Shown: in pieces, positions 1 to 9,528 of the stretch
How the letters are laid out: the number at the start of each line of letters is the position of its first letter
Numbering within the stretch: the stretch's first letter is position 1
From: a bacterium
GTDB lineage: Archaea > Thermoplasmatota > Thermoplasmata > Lutacidiplasmatales > UBA184
DNA length: 40,949 bases
Reading direction: 5' to 3'
Assembly: GCA_027309555.1 (NCBI GenBank)
Contig: DAIDCO010000013.1
Coordinates: 1 to 40,949 of the forward strand
Made by a program: the position numbers and the translations under genes
Notes under the pieces: model-generated
What the model saw: only the letters and a program-made list of their open reading frames with translations
Database searches by the model: none
What the model was told of the DNA's origin: nothing

Positions 1-2
1 AG

Positions 3-545
3 CCCAAGCCGTTCAAGAGGTTCCAGCGGCGTCACGTCGATTCGCTCTGGCAGGTGGACGTCTACAAGTTCCGAATCGCCGGGGTCTCGGGACACGTCTA
101 CGTCCACACCATCCTCGACGACCGGTCCCGGTTCCTTGTGATGGCTCGAGCCTATCGGCGCGAGCGGACGATCGAGGCCACGAACAACCTCTGGTGGGCG
201 CTCAAGAAGGGACGGACACCCAAGGCGGTCTATGTCGACAACGGGAGCTGCTTCATCTCGAAGGAGTTCCGCGAGTACTGCGCGGCGCGCGGCATCTCCG
301 TGATCTATGGGCGACCCTACAACCCGAGGGGTCGGGGAAAGCTCGAGCGGTTCCACGGGATCCTGACCCAAGAGCTCGTGGGGCGGATCCACTTCCGCTC
401 TCTCAGCCACTTCCGTCAGGAGCTCTACCAGTGGCGAGGTCAGTACAACCACCAGCGGATCCACGGAGGGATCGGTTGGCAGACCCCCGGAGAGGCCTAC
501 AACGACCGCAAGCTGATGAGCCGGGCCGCGTTCAGGAAGGCCTGA
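3..545 (+). CDS. IS481/IS3-like transposase, integrase catalytic (rve) domain, 5'-truncated by the window edge
   Basis: Frame is open to the window edge (PKPFKRFQRRHVDSLWQVDVYKF...). rve-type DDE context: 'WQVDVYKF', 'VYVDNGSCFISKEF', 'GRPYNPRGRGKLERFHGILTQEL', 'YNHQRIHGGIGWQTPGEAY'. Confidence 0.92.
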   Translation, partial: PKPFKRFQRRHVDSLWQVDVYKFRIAGVSGHVYVHTILDDRSRFLVMARAYRRERTIEATNNLWWALKKGRTPKAVYVDNGSCFISKEFREYCAARGISVIYGRPYNPRGRGKLERFHGILTQELVGRIHFRSLSHFRQELYQWRGQYNHQRIHGGIGWQTPGEAYNDRKLMSRAAFRKA

Positions 546-547
546 GG

Positions 548-598
548 GCGGCCAGATCTCCTGGCAAGTCAAGCGGCCACATGTCCTGACACACTACA
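548..598 (+). repeat. Putative right terminus of the transposon: two direct copies of GCGGCCA(G/C)AT(C/G)TCCTG, then TGACACACTACA
   Basis: GCGGCCAGATCTCCTGG at 548-564 and GCGGCCACATGTCCTGA at 573-589, 25 bp apart, directly after the transposase stop. Reverse complement of the end reads TGTAGTGTGTCAGGACATG..., a TG-starting terminus. Confidence 0.6.
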
Positions 599-599
599 A

Positions 600-1673
600 T
601 TAGCCCAGTCGAAGCCGGGTCGAGAATGCCACCGGCGGCGAGAGGGAAGCGACCGCTACGGGTGGCGGTGGGGGCAACTGCGAGACCCCTGAGGATTCGG
701 AAAGGCTGAGATAGAGCAGACCCCAGCCAGTGGGGTAGTTCCCACTCCCGCCAAGGCCGAAGTAAAAGTGTGATGAACCGAGGTCGCCCGAGGCGGGCCG
801 CAGGAAACCGTAGGTCGACAGATTCACCCAGAGGCGATAGTCGACACCCGACTCTCGGGCGTCGGCAACTTCCGCCGTGAGGAAGTTCGTCTTCAATGAG
901 TAGCTGGCGTTGAAGCGTAGGTACTGGTGAGGATCAGGTACGGCCTTCGACGGGATTCCGATCTCTCCAAGGCTCAGAATGTCCGACGGACGCACTACTC
1001 CGTGCCCCCCCGGGTGGACAAGGTAGACGTTGAATGCGCGGGGCTCCGAATACACCGGATCCCACTGAACGACGATGTAGGGCTGGGTCGAGTACGGAAA
1101 CATTACGTCGCCCTGAGGGTCCAAGAGAGTTCCGTTCGCGCCTTCCGGGTTCGTCGCGTAGTACGGGGTCGACCAGTTGCCCGTGTGGGGCGGCGTCAAG
1201 AGGAAGTACGCCTCGAATCCATCTCCCGCGGTTCCGCCCCCCGGGCCGTTCAGGCTGTAGGCGCCCACCGCGTGAATAGTCATGATCTGAGCTCCGGGGG
1301 ACTCGAAGAGCAGGACACCGGTGTCGTGACCCTGGGTCGTGGCTGGCAGATAGGGCGCGAGCATCATTACCGGATTGGATACACTCCAGAACCGGTGAGT
1401 CGCGGACCCCGTGAGGAGCACTGGAAAGTCGCGGTTGTTCGTGTTCTTGTAGCCATTGTACACGAGCGACGGAGAAACGTACGTTCCGTGCTCAAGATTG
1501 ATTTCAGTGAGCGAAGAAGTGGGATGGGCCGAAACCGCCATCCCAAAATTCGAAGGAAACGCCTTGAGCGAGCTTCCCGACCCCTGGACCGAAAGGATCA
1601 GAACCACTACGACCGCGGAGGCTAGCCACGGGGTGAGCGTAGCGCAATGCCGACGAAAATCGGCGCTAAGCAT
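600..1673 (-). CDS. Exported protein with L-type lectin/concanavalin-like features
   Basis: 357 aa, N-terminal hydrophobic segment (LASAVVVVLILSVQG). 'GDGFEAYFLLTPP...QPYIVVQWDPVYSEP' and a C-terminal 'VNLSTYGFLRPASGD...HFYFGLGG' resemble the order of legume-lectin-fold motifs. Confidence 0.7.
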   Translation of the reverse strand: MLSADFRRHCATLTPWLASAVVVVLILSVQGSGSSLKAFPSNFGMAVSAHPTSSLTEINLEHGTYVSPSLVYNGYKNTNNRDFPVLLTGSATHRFWSVSNPVMMLAPYLPATTQGHDTGVLLFESPGAQIMTIHAVGAYSLNGPGGGTAGDGFEAYFLLTPPHTGNWSTPYYATNPEGANGTLLDPQGDVMFPYSTQPYIVVQWDPVYSEPRAFNVYLVHPGGHGVVRPSDILSLGEIGIPSKAVPDPHQYLRFNASYSLKTNFLTAEVADARESGVDYRLWVNLSTYGFLRPASGDLGSSHFYFGLGGSGNYPTGWGLLYLSLSESSGVSQLPPPPPVAVASLSPPVAFSTRLRLG

Positions 1674-2192
1674 CGTCGCCCTTCTGGACCGCGGGACGAT
1701 ATCCTAAGGGATAAACCCACGTATTCGGCGCTTCGACAGGCCACCCTCTCGGCGGACCGTCCGAGCGGCGGTGGAACCGTAGCGACCCTCGAGGGCGAAA
1801 TGTTCCCTTCTCACGCTTACGCCAGAGCGTCGGAGGCGTCGCCATTACGATTCAAGTCCCGTCCATCAACGGCGGTTATGATATTGCGCTTCGAGGGCTG
1901 CGAGAGCTCTCGCATCTTATGCAAACCTCCGAGAACGACGCGAGGTCGGCCCCGCCCTCTTGTTTTCGCTGCGCCGCGCCGATGGTTCCGGCCACGCCGC
2001 GTTGGGGGGAGGCGCACGAGCGGGGGCGCGGATCACCTCCAGTCACTTGATGCTGCGTTCGGCGTCGGCGGGACTCTGATTGCCCGTGGTTGGCGACCAA
2101 GGGGAATCGTCTCGTAGCAGCCGCTACAGCCGGTGCGTGCCCCAACCCTCGGTGAGCGGAGGCATTAACAGCGTCGCTGCAAATGCGGAGGC

Positions 2193-2582
2193 ATGGCTGA
2201 GGTGATCACCGGGCTTCACGCCGTGACGATTCACGTTCAAGACATTCAGCGGTCCCGGGCGTTCTACCAAGATGTCCTCGGGCTGAACGAACTCAACTTC
2301 GATGAAAAGCTAAGCCGGGCCGTATTCGCTATCCCGGGGACGTCAACCCTTCTGACGATGCACATCCAAGCCCCCGGCGAGGGAGGGCGAGATCCCGGAA
2401 CGGTGACCGGCGTCATCTTCCGGCACCCCGACCCCGGTGCGGCTTGCGAAGAGATCAAGCGTCGCGGGGGAACGGTGACGGTCGAGCCGAAGCTCATCGA
2501 GTCTCCCTTCGGGCAGTTCGTTCGAGCCGTCATCGCGGATCCGGACGGGAATGAGTTCGTCATCTCCAACCGTACGGACTAG
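2193..2582 (+). CDS. VOC family (glyoxalase/bleomycin resistance-like) protein
   Basis: 129 aa: 'ITGLHAVTIHVQDIQRSRAFYQDVLGL...' through 'ADPDGNEFVISNR' is the standard VOC layout. Confidence 0.92.
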   Translation: MAEVITGLHAVTIHVQDIQRSRAFYQDVLGLNELNFDEKLSRAVFAIPGTSTLLTMHIQAPGEGGRDPGTVTGVIFRHPDPGAACEEIKRRGGTVTVEPKLIESPFGQFVRAVIADPDGNEFVISNRTD

Positions 2583-2731
2583 CCCAAGTCCCTTCGACTG
2601 GGGCGGGCCAGCGGCTGGCGCATCGGAGGACATCGCCTGCTCGGGTGAGGGCGGTTATTAGGGATAATTTCAACCCGTCACGCCCGAGGGAAGTAGAACC
2701 CCATTGGCCCGCCGCCTCACGTGCTGGAAGT

Positions 2732-3172
2732 TCAGCGAGATTGCGTCTCGCGAAGCGCCGCGATCGCGGACGCATCGTCCATATCCGCGCTCTCGAGGAG
2801 TCTCAGGAATACCCTCTTTGCTTCCGCCGAGGTGAAAACCTTCGATTGCACATCGCCATAGACATCCACTTGGGTCTGGTTCCCCTTGGGACGATAGAGG
2901 ATCACGAACCGCGTTCCGGTAAAGTCACCCTCGACCTCCTCGTCGCAGACGCAGCACGGCGGGAAGTCGCCCGATTTGCTCAGGAACGTCGACCACTTTC
3001 CGTTGAGGTAGCGCTCGGCCGACAGTACGGCGGTAGTCTTTAGGGTCTCATTGACCCGAAAGTTTCGCGCGCTCTTCGAGTGGGCCGGCCAGTATTGCTC
3101 GGATACGAGATACTCCCGGCCGAACTTGACCGGTGCATCGATTACCGTTCCCGGGTCTTCGAAGTAGACCAT
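2732..3172 (-). CDS. Small conserved protein (146 aa), possible SRPBCC-like fold; related to 8168..8602
   Basis: Coding-like part of ORF 2732..3535 begins at MVYFEDPGTVID (ATG at 3172). It ends 'RFVILYRPKGNQTQVDVYGDVQSKVF...', matching the ORF at 8168..8602. Confidence 0.7.
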   Translation of the reverse strand: MVYFEDPGTVIDAPVKFGREYLVSEQYWPAHSKSARNFRVNETLKTTAVLSAERYLNGKWSTFLSKSGDFPPCCVCDEEVEGDFTGTRFVILYRPKGNQTQVDVYGDVQSKVFTSAEAKRVFLRLLESADMDDASAIAALRETQSR

Positions 3173-3309
3173 CTCTCCTCTCCCACCGCGTGAAATCCGT
3201 ACGCCACGATCTCCGCGCTCGTGGGCCTGCCTCGTTGGCGCGAACGCCGAACCTTCAACCTTCGCCTCGGGAGCTCCGACCCTTGCTGGGCCATCGGCTG
3301 GGGGGGTGG

Positions 3310-3906
3310 TCAGGACCGTGAGGGTCGGTCCCAGTTCTGGACCTCGGCACGGCGGAAGCAATCGTTCGCGTGATCGTTCACCAGGCCGCACGCTTGCATC
3401 CACGCATAGACAATGACCGGCCCCACGAATTTGAAGCCTCGATCCTTCAGGGCCCGGGACATCTGCTCGGAGAGGGGGGTCTTCGCGGGCACTCGTCCCG
3501 TGTTCTGAATCGGCCGCCCGCCGGTAAAGCTCCATACGAAGGTCGAGAAGTCATCCCCGGCTGCGTTCATGGCGAGAAACGCACTAGCGCCTGCCACCGT
3601 GGCCTCGATCTTGGCCCGAGATCGGACTATCCCGGGGTCAGCGAGCAAGCGGTCCACGTCGGCTTTCCGAAAGCAGGCGACGCGCTCCGGAACAAAGTCC
3701 TTGAATGCCTTGCGAAACGCATCGCGTTTGCGGAGGATCGTGAGCCAGGAGAGACCCGCCTGGAAACCGTCGAGCGCGAGCTTCTCCCAGAGTCTTCGGC
3801 CGTCGTGCTCGGGGAGACCCCACTCCGCGTCGTGGTAGATGCGGAGGAGGGGGTCGCTCTCCGCCCACGCACAGCGGCGGATCGCTGTCGTAGCTCTATG
3901 GACCAT
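3310..3906 (-). CDS. tag: DNA-3-methyladenine glycosylase I
   Basis: 198 aa: 'RCAWAESDPLLRIYHDAEWGLPEHDGRRLWEKLALDGFQAGLSWLTILRKRDAFRKAF' ... 'QACGLVNDHANDCFRR'. ATG at 3906; the N-terminal part of the longer ORF is not Tag-like. Confidence 0.95.
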   Translation of the reverse strand: MVHRATTAIRRCAWAESDPLLRIYHDAEWGLPEHDGRRLWEKLALDGFQAGLSWLTILRKRDAFRKAFKDFVPERVACFRKADVDRLLADPGIVRSRAKIEATVAGASAFLAMNAAGDDFSTFVWSFTGGRPIQNTGRVPAKTPLSEQMSRALKDRGFKFVGPVIVYAWMQACGLVNDHANDCFRRAEVQNWDRPSRS

Positions 3907-4423
3907 GCTCACTCCCCCACGGCGGCGACCGTTTCCCCGATGGGTCGGACTCCTAATGGATTGTGCTGGTGGATCGGGCGGTCCGTTGTACCCGACCCGG
4001 CGGTGCGGGGAGTTTCTCCCCCGGTGTCCGACAGCCGCGGGCGGGTACAACGGCGGAAACTTACGGGATGAGCGGTTCTTCTTCTCGCGCTCTCTCAACC
4101 GGGGCGCGGCGGATGTTCGTCGCCCAAGGTGCGCGTCCCCACCGGTGCGAGTGCGCTCGAACGTCGACAAAACTCCCGCAGGGGGTTGATGGCGCTCCTG
4201 GAATCTCTTCGAGGCCGTCTCCGTCGCCCTCCGCCCGCGGTCCACGGGACGCACAGGAAGTGGACGTCGCTTTCGACCTCGTGCAGTCAGCCTACAAGGA
4301 CGCCGGCCGGAGTCCGCAGAGGCCGTAAGAGATCAACGGGCACGTCGATCCGCTCGACTCCGGACACCTGAGGCGGTCGGCCCGAGACGGGGAGCGCCGC
4401 GGAGTCTTGCCTTGGCTCGGTTC

Positions 4424-5335
4424 CTAGGCCGCCGGGGCCATCACTCGAGACCAGTCCTGGGAGTTGGCCCATTCCTTGAACGAGCGCCAGCGTACCTTCG
4501 GATACTCCTGCTTCAGTTTCGCGATGTTCACACTGTAGCCGACCCGGTTGAACCAGTCGTACATCTTGGCGGAGTCTTCGCTCTGCTTGCGCAACACTTC
4601 GAGAGGGACCGGGAAGTAGGCGACCTTCCTACTCGAGGCGTCCGAAACCAACCGAGCCATCTCGACGGGTGTGAGTGCGTCGGAGGCGATGTCGATCCTC
4701 TTGCCCCGGAAAGAACGCGGATCTTCAACGGCGAGTGCCGTGAACTCTGCGATCTCGGCCAAGGAGATCACCTGCAGTTTTCGGTCCGGAAGGACCCCCA
4801 TCTCAAGAGTTCCCTTGGCCAGACCCGAGGCCATCCACGGTCCGAGGAGGTTGTCCATGAAGAACACCGGCGCGACGATGCAGTAGTCGGTGCGGAGTCC
4901 CTTGAGGTGTTCCTCGACCTCGAATTTGCTATCGAAGTGGGGGATCTCGGTCTTCCGATTCGCATCGCTCACCGAGGAGTAAACGAGGTATGGGACTCCC
5001 GCGGCATGCGCCGCATCGAGGCCCGTCTTTCCGAACCGGATCTCGGCCTGTGTACCCTGTTCGTACGGGGTGGCCACGATATACGCGACATCGATCCCCT
5101 TGGCCGCTCGTTCGAACGAGGACCGATCTCCCAAGTCACCCACAACGACCTCGACCCCGGCTTTCTTCAGGGCGAGCGCGGCGGCGCTCTCCGGCTTCCG
5201 GGTCAGGGCCCGGAGGCGATGCCCCCTTCGGAGGAGCACTCGCGCGAGTTCGCCGCCCTGCTTCCCCGTAGCGCCGGTTACGAGTACGTGCTTGATCTCT
5301 GAGGACCGGACATAGAGCTGCTTTGCATCGGACAT
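4424..5335 (-). CDS. NmrA-like NAD(P)-binding protein
   Basis: 303 aa: 'VLVTGATGKQGGELARVLLRRGHRLRALTRKPES' Rossmann motif and NmrA-like body. Confidence 0.92.
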   Translation of the reverse strand: MSDAKQLYVRSSEIKHVLVTGATGKQGGELARVLLRRGHRLRALTRKPESAAALALKKAGVEVVVGDLGDRSSFERAAKGIDVAYIVATPYEQGTQAEIRFGKTGLDAAHAAGVPYLVYSSVSDANRKTEIPHFDSKFEVEEHLKGLRTDYCIVAPVFFMDNLLGPWMASGLAKGTLEMGVLPDRKLQVISLAEIAEFTALAVEDPRSFRGKRIDIASDALTPVEMARLVSDASSRKVAYFPVPLEVLRKQSEDSAKMYDWFNRVGYSVNIAKLKQEYPKVRWRSFKEWANSQDWSRVMAPAA

Positions 5336-5454
5336 CGATCGCCCGACCGGTGTTTGCCCCCGGCGCAGATAGCCTCGGGCTTAACCGAAAGTAACCACCC
5401 ACGGCCGCTGGATAGGCCTCTATAGACTCGTGAGCTGACCTGCCCGAGTAAACC

Positions 5455-6186
5455 GTGGCCGCAGACCTCCGTTCGATCGCCCAGCAGCTCACCCGCCAGC
5501 TCGGACTAGAGCTTCCTCCAGTCCAGATCACCTATCTCGAGGACGCCCCGAAGGGCGTTGCGGAGCACCCTGGCGGCGTCCCCTCCGTCTGCACCTTCTT
5601 CGCCCTGGGGACGCGCTCGGCATTCTACGCCGGACTTCCGAAGCACGAGGACTGCGAGATCGGCGCCTTCGTTCTGGGTGTCCCTCCGGAGGGCGCGGTG
5701 GGGGGCCGGCTGATGTCCACGCTGGGCCAGATGCAAGTGGAAGGGTACCTCGCTCCGGGAGAAGAGACGCGGATCCCGCATAACCCCGTGGCGCCCAACT
5801 ACGTGGCGTACGGGCCCCTCGGCTCGCTTCCGTTCGCGCCGACGGGGGTTCTCATGTTCGCGAATCCCCACGGGGCGATGCTCGCGAGCGAAGCCGCGGG
5901 CTCCGGCCACGAGTCCTGGACCGTACCGATGAACGGTCGGCCCATGTGCGCCATCCTGCCCGTCCTCAACCAAGGGGCGCCGACCGCGCTCTCCCTGGGG
6001 TGCACCGGGTCCCGAATCTACATCGATCTCGGTGTGGACAAGATGGTCGTTGGGGTCAAGGGCGACCGGCTTACGGAGTTTGCCGCCAAGCTCGACCGGA
6101 TCGTGCGCGCGAACGATTTCGTCCGCTCGGAAGACGCCCTTCGCAAATCGAGGTCCGCGGTGTCGTTCCACGCGGCGGCAAAGTGA
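5455..6186 (+). CDS. DUF169 family protein
   Basis: 243 aa with GTG start: 'LPPVQITYLEDAPKGV', 'HEDCEIGAFVLG', 'VLMFANPHGAML', 'LGCTGSRIYIDLGVDKMVVGVKGDRL' typical of DUF169. Confidence 0.8.
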   Translation: MAADLRSIAQQLTRQLGLELPPVQITYLEDAPKGVAEHPGGVPSVCTFFALGTRSAFYAGLPKHEDCEIGAFVLGVPPEGAVGGRLMSTLGQMQVEGYLAPGEETRIPHNPVAPNYVAYGPLGSLPFAPTGVLMFANPHGAMLASEAAGSGHESWTVPMNGRPMCAILPVLNQGAPTALSLGCTGSRIYIDLGVDKMVVGVKGDRLTEFAAKLDRIVRANDFVRSEDALRKSRSAVSFHAAAK

Positions 6187-6376
6187 ACGGGGCGACCCGG
6201 GGCCGCGGGTAAGCCGTTCGCTTCGTCCTCCCTGCTTTCCATTTCCTCACGTTTCCCGGTGCGATCGCGGAGGCGCGGCGCAGGGAAGGACTCGCCCGGG
6301 CCGGGGGATTCCCTTCTTTAATACGGTCCGCCCCTCGGGCGGTGCCGGTCCGCGCGTGGACCCGGAAACGATACGA

Positions 6377-8098
6377 ATGCAGCGGGTCGCGGATGTGCTG
6401 GTGGACACCCTCGTGGCCGCAGGGGTACGGAACGTCTACGGAGTGGCCGGGGATTCCCTGAATGCGGTCACCGATTCCCTCCGACCGCGCACGGAGATCC
6501 GTTGGGTGCACGTGCGCCACGAGGAGGCGGCGGCGTTCGCCGCCGGTGCGGAGGCCCAGCTCCATGGCGGACTAGGGGTCTGCGCGGGAAGCTGCGGACC
6601 GGGCAATCTCCACCTGATCAACGGACTGTACGACGCCCAGAGAAGTCGGGCGCCGGTCCTGGCGATCGCCTCGCACATCCCCACCCCCGAGATCGGCACC
6701 AATTACTTTCAGGAGACGCACCCCGAACTGGTCTTCCGGGAGTGCAGCCACTTCCGGGAGCTCATCTCTCACCCCGAACAGCTTTCCCGCGTCCTCGAGA
6801 CCGCGATCGAGACGGCCTGGGCCCGCCAAGGGGTGTCGGTCGTCGTCCTTCCCGGCGACATCGCGCTCCTGCCCGCGGCCGACCGTGCTCCGCGGCCCCT
6901 CGGCCCCCGTCCGACCCCCCGGTTCGCCCCTTCCGACGCGGAGATCGGGCGCCTCGCGGACGCGCTGAACGGCGCGAAGAAAGTGACGATCCTCGCCGGA
7001 AGCGGTTGCGCGGGAGCCCGCGACGAGCTGCTCCAGGCCGCGGCGAGGCTCCGGGCGCCGATCGTGCATACCCTGCGCGCCAAGGAGGCGCTCGAGTACG
7101 ACAACCCGTTCGACGTGGGGATGACGGGACTGATCGGCTTCTCCTCGGGATACCACGCGATGCTCGACGCAGACCTCGTCCTCCTGCTCGGAACCGATTT
7201 CCCCTATCGGCAGTTCTACCCCGAGCGCGCTACGAAGGTCCAGGTCGACATCGCGGCCGAACAGATCGGGCGCCGCACGGGCATCGACCTCGGCCTCGTG
7301 GGCGAGGTGGGGGCCACGCTCCGAGCCGTGTTGCCGAGGCTCGTGGAGAAGTCCGACAGCGGTCATCTCTCTGCCTCGCTCGGGCACTATCAGCGGTCGC
7401 GCCGGGAGCTCGACGGGCTCGCGGGCGGAGAGCCGGGAAAGGCTCCCCTGCATCCCCAGTTCGTGGTCAAGGTGCTCGACGAGCTCGCCCGTGACGATGC
7501 GGTCTTCACGTGCGACGTGGGCCTACCCACCGTATGGGCGGCCCGGTACCTGCGGTTCAACGGGCGGCGCCGTCTGATCGGTTCGTTCTGGCACGGGTCC
7601 ATGGCCAATGCGCTCCCCCAAGCGATAGGGGCGCAGTGCACGGAGCCGGACCGGCAGGTCGTGAGCCTATCGGGCGACGGAGGGATCGCGATGCTGCTCG
7701 GGGAGATTCTCACGCTTCGGCAGCTCGAGCTCCCGGTCAAGGTGATCGTGTTCGACAACGGTTCCCTCGGGTTTGTCGAGCTCGAGCAGAAGTCGGCCGG
7801 ATTCCTCGAGGCCGGCGTCGACCTCACGAATCCCGACTTCGCAGCGGTGGCCCAGTCCTGCGGGCTCCTCGGCCTCCGGGCGGAAACGCCCGAACAGGTC
7901 CGACCGATGATCGCCCAGCTCCTCGCGCATCCCGGACCGGCGCTCCTCGACGCGGTGGTCGCGCGACAGGAGATCGCGATGCCTCCGTCGATCGAGCGGT
8001 CGGTCGTGAAGGGCTTCGGACTCTGGCTCATCAAGGCGGTCCTCAGCGGGAAAGGCGACGAGATCGTCGATCTCGCGCGGGTCAATCTCTTTCGCTAG
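6377..8098 (+). CDS. poxB: Thiamine-diphosphate enzyme, pyruvate oxidase / PoxB-like
   Basis: 573 aa from ATG 6377: 'VADVLVDTLVAAGVRNVYGVAGDSLNAVTDSLR', 'HEEAAAFAAGAEAQLHGGLGVCAGSCGPGNLHLINGLYDAQRSRAPVLAIASHIP', and ThDP motif 'SLSGDGGIAMLLGEILTLRQLELPVKVIVFDNGSLGFV'. Confidence 0.92.
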   Translation: MQRVADVLVDTLVAAGVRNVYGVAGDSLNAVTDSLRPRTEIRWVHVRHEEAAAFAAGAEAQLHGGLGVCAGSCGPGNLHLINGLYDAQRSRAPVLAIASHIPTPEIGTNYFQETHPELVFRECSHFRELISHPEQLSRVLETAIETAWARQGVSVVVLPGDIALLPAADRAPRPLGPRPTPRFAPSDAEIGRLADALNGAKKVTILAGSGCAGARDELLQAAARLRAPIVHTLRAKEALEYDNPFDVGMTGLIGFSSGYHAMLDADLVLLLGTDFPYRQFYPERATKVQVDIAAEQIGRRTGIDLGLVGEVGATLRAVLPRLVEKSDSGHLSASLGHYQRSRRELDGLAGGEPGKAPLHPQFVVKVLDELARDDAVFTCDVGLPTVWAARYLRFNGRRRLIGSFWHGSMANALPQAIGAQCTEPDRQVVSLSGDGGIAMLLGEILTLRQLELPVKVIVFDNGSLGFVELEQKSAGFLEAGVDLTNPDFAAVAQSCGLLGLRAETPEQVRPMIAQLLAHPGPALLDAVVARQEIAMPPSIERSVVKGFGLWLIKAVLSGKGDEIVDLARVNLFR

Positions 8099-8167
8099 GC
8101 GCGCTCCTCCGGGGGACGGGAGAGGCGCTGCCGCGCCCGTCCTTCCGACGGGGCCCGGGCCACGAGG

Positions 8168-8602
8168 CTACGGGCTCCGTTGAAGGGTCTCGATCGCGGG
8201 TCGGTCCTCGTCGAACGACTCCTCGAGGTAGGCGAGCGCGGCGCTCCGAACCTCCTCGGGCGGCAGCACCGGTGAGATGAACTCGCCGTAGACGTCGACG
8301 CGGGTCCGGTCCCCCTCGGGAGTGTATACGGTGAACAGTTTTGACCCGGCAAAAGGGCCGGCGAGGAACTCCTGAACGAAACCGAGCGGTGGGAGAACGG
8401 TGAGCCGGTTCACGATCTTGACCCACTCCCCTCTCCAGTGACGCTCCATCGTGGCCTCCATGACGTTCTCCCCCAGGTTCTTGCTCTCGCGGTTCCGAAC
8501 GCTCCGATGCGCTCGGGCGTGCGGCTCGCCCGACGAAAGGAACCGCCAGACGGATTGGATCGACGCCTCAACGTAGCTTCCTTCGTCCCTCACGTGCACC
8601 AT
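8168..8602 (-). CDS. Small conserved protein, related to 2732..3172
   Basis: 144 aa: 'KLFTVYTPEGDRTRVDVYGEFISPVLPPEEVRSAALAYLEESFDEDRPAIETLQ' aligns with 'RFVILYRPKGNQTQVDVYGDVQSKVFTSAEAKRVFLRLLESADMDDASAIAALRE'. Confidence 0.7.
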   Translation of the reverse strand: MVHVRDEGSYVEASIQSVWRFLSSGEPHARAHRSVRNRESKNLGENVMEATMERHWRGEWVKIVNRLTVLPPLGFVQEFLAGPFAGSKLFTVYTPEGDRTRVDVYGEFISPVLPPEEVRSAALAYLEESFDEDRPAIETLQRSP

Positions 8603-8638
8603 GGACCGGCCCTCGGGGGCCGGATTCGGCTGGGGGTA

Positions 8639-9364
8639 TTAGGACCCTCGTCCCGCCCCGCGTTCGGACGGCGCCGTTGCCCTCGACCGTGCCTGACGTT
8701 CCGGGTCGCGGCGGGCGGGACACCTCGGTGACTCGGGGGCTACGGCCGACCGGTTCGCCCGAGAAGCGACGGGCGAGCGGGGTCGTTGGGTCGTACGCCG
8801 AGCCTCCACATCCTGCACGGCTCGCTCGAGAGCGGGTACCAGTTCGCGCGGCGGTGGATCGTGCTCCCAGCGTTCCCGGATGACGCAGATCAGCTGACGC
8901 GTCTGGTCGAGGTAGTTGCGTCGCTGAGAGGACCCCCAGGGCGCATGGGGCATGTCGCCGAGGTTGTCCCACCGGTCGGCGAGCTTGACCAGAACCGCAC
9001 CCCAGGAGATCTGTCTCGCCCCGGCGAGGACGACTGCGGTCTTCCGGGTCGAAGGCACCGAGGGTCCGTGGAACTGAGGAGGGATCGTGAGCTCCTCTAC
9101 CAGACGGGCCGCCCGTCGGCCGAAACGGCGTGCGAGGGCGCGCGGGAGAGTGCCGGTATCCTCCACCGTGTCGTGGAGGACGGCCGCGCACAGGAGGTCC
9201 GGCTCGACGATCCCGAGGTCGCTCGAGAGGTACCTCAGCACCGCGAGCGGATGCACGATGTAGGGGGTCCGTCCGTCCTTTCTGCGCTGGCCATCGTGGG
9301 CTTCAAAGGCGAACGACATCGCGGAGGTGACCCGTGCCCGAGCCGCCCCACGAACCCTACTCAC
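8639..9364 (-). CDS. HD-domain phosphohydrolase, SpoT/MESH1-like
   Basis: 241 aa: 'AFEAHDGQRRKDGRTPYIVHPLAVLRYL', 'LLCAAVLHDTVEDTGT', 'VKLADRWDNLGD' = HD motifs of SpoT-type hydrolases. Confidence 0.82.
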   Translation of the reverse strand: MSRVRGAARARVTSAMSFAFEAHDGQRRKDGRTPYIVHPLAVLRYLSSDLGIVEPDLLCAAVLHDTVEDTGTLPRALARRFGRRAARLVEELTIPPQFHGPSVPSTRKTAVVLAGARQISWGAVLVKLADRWDNLGDMPHAPWGSSQRRNYLDQTRQLICVIRERWEHDPPPRELVPALERAVQDVEARRTTQRPRSPVASRANRSAVAPESPRCPARRDPERQARSRATAPSERGAGRGS

Positions 9365-9528
9365 GCCGCGCCGAACCGGAGAGTCTACAAATCAGTTGGT
9401 CCGTGGCGAAGGTCACCGGACGCGGCCCTCCCGCGGTGCGGTCCGGTCGGTTGCCGGCCCATACGAGCGGTTCCGTTACGGGGTCGGGCATGGGAATCCG
9501 CTGCCTGCCCGACGGACGGGGACCGGGG

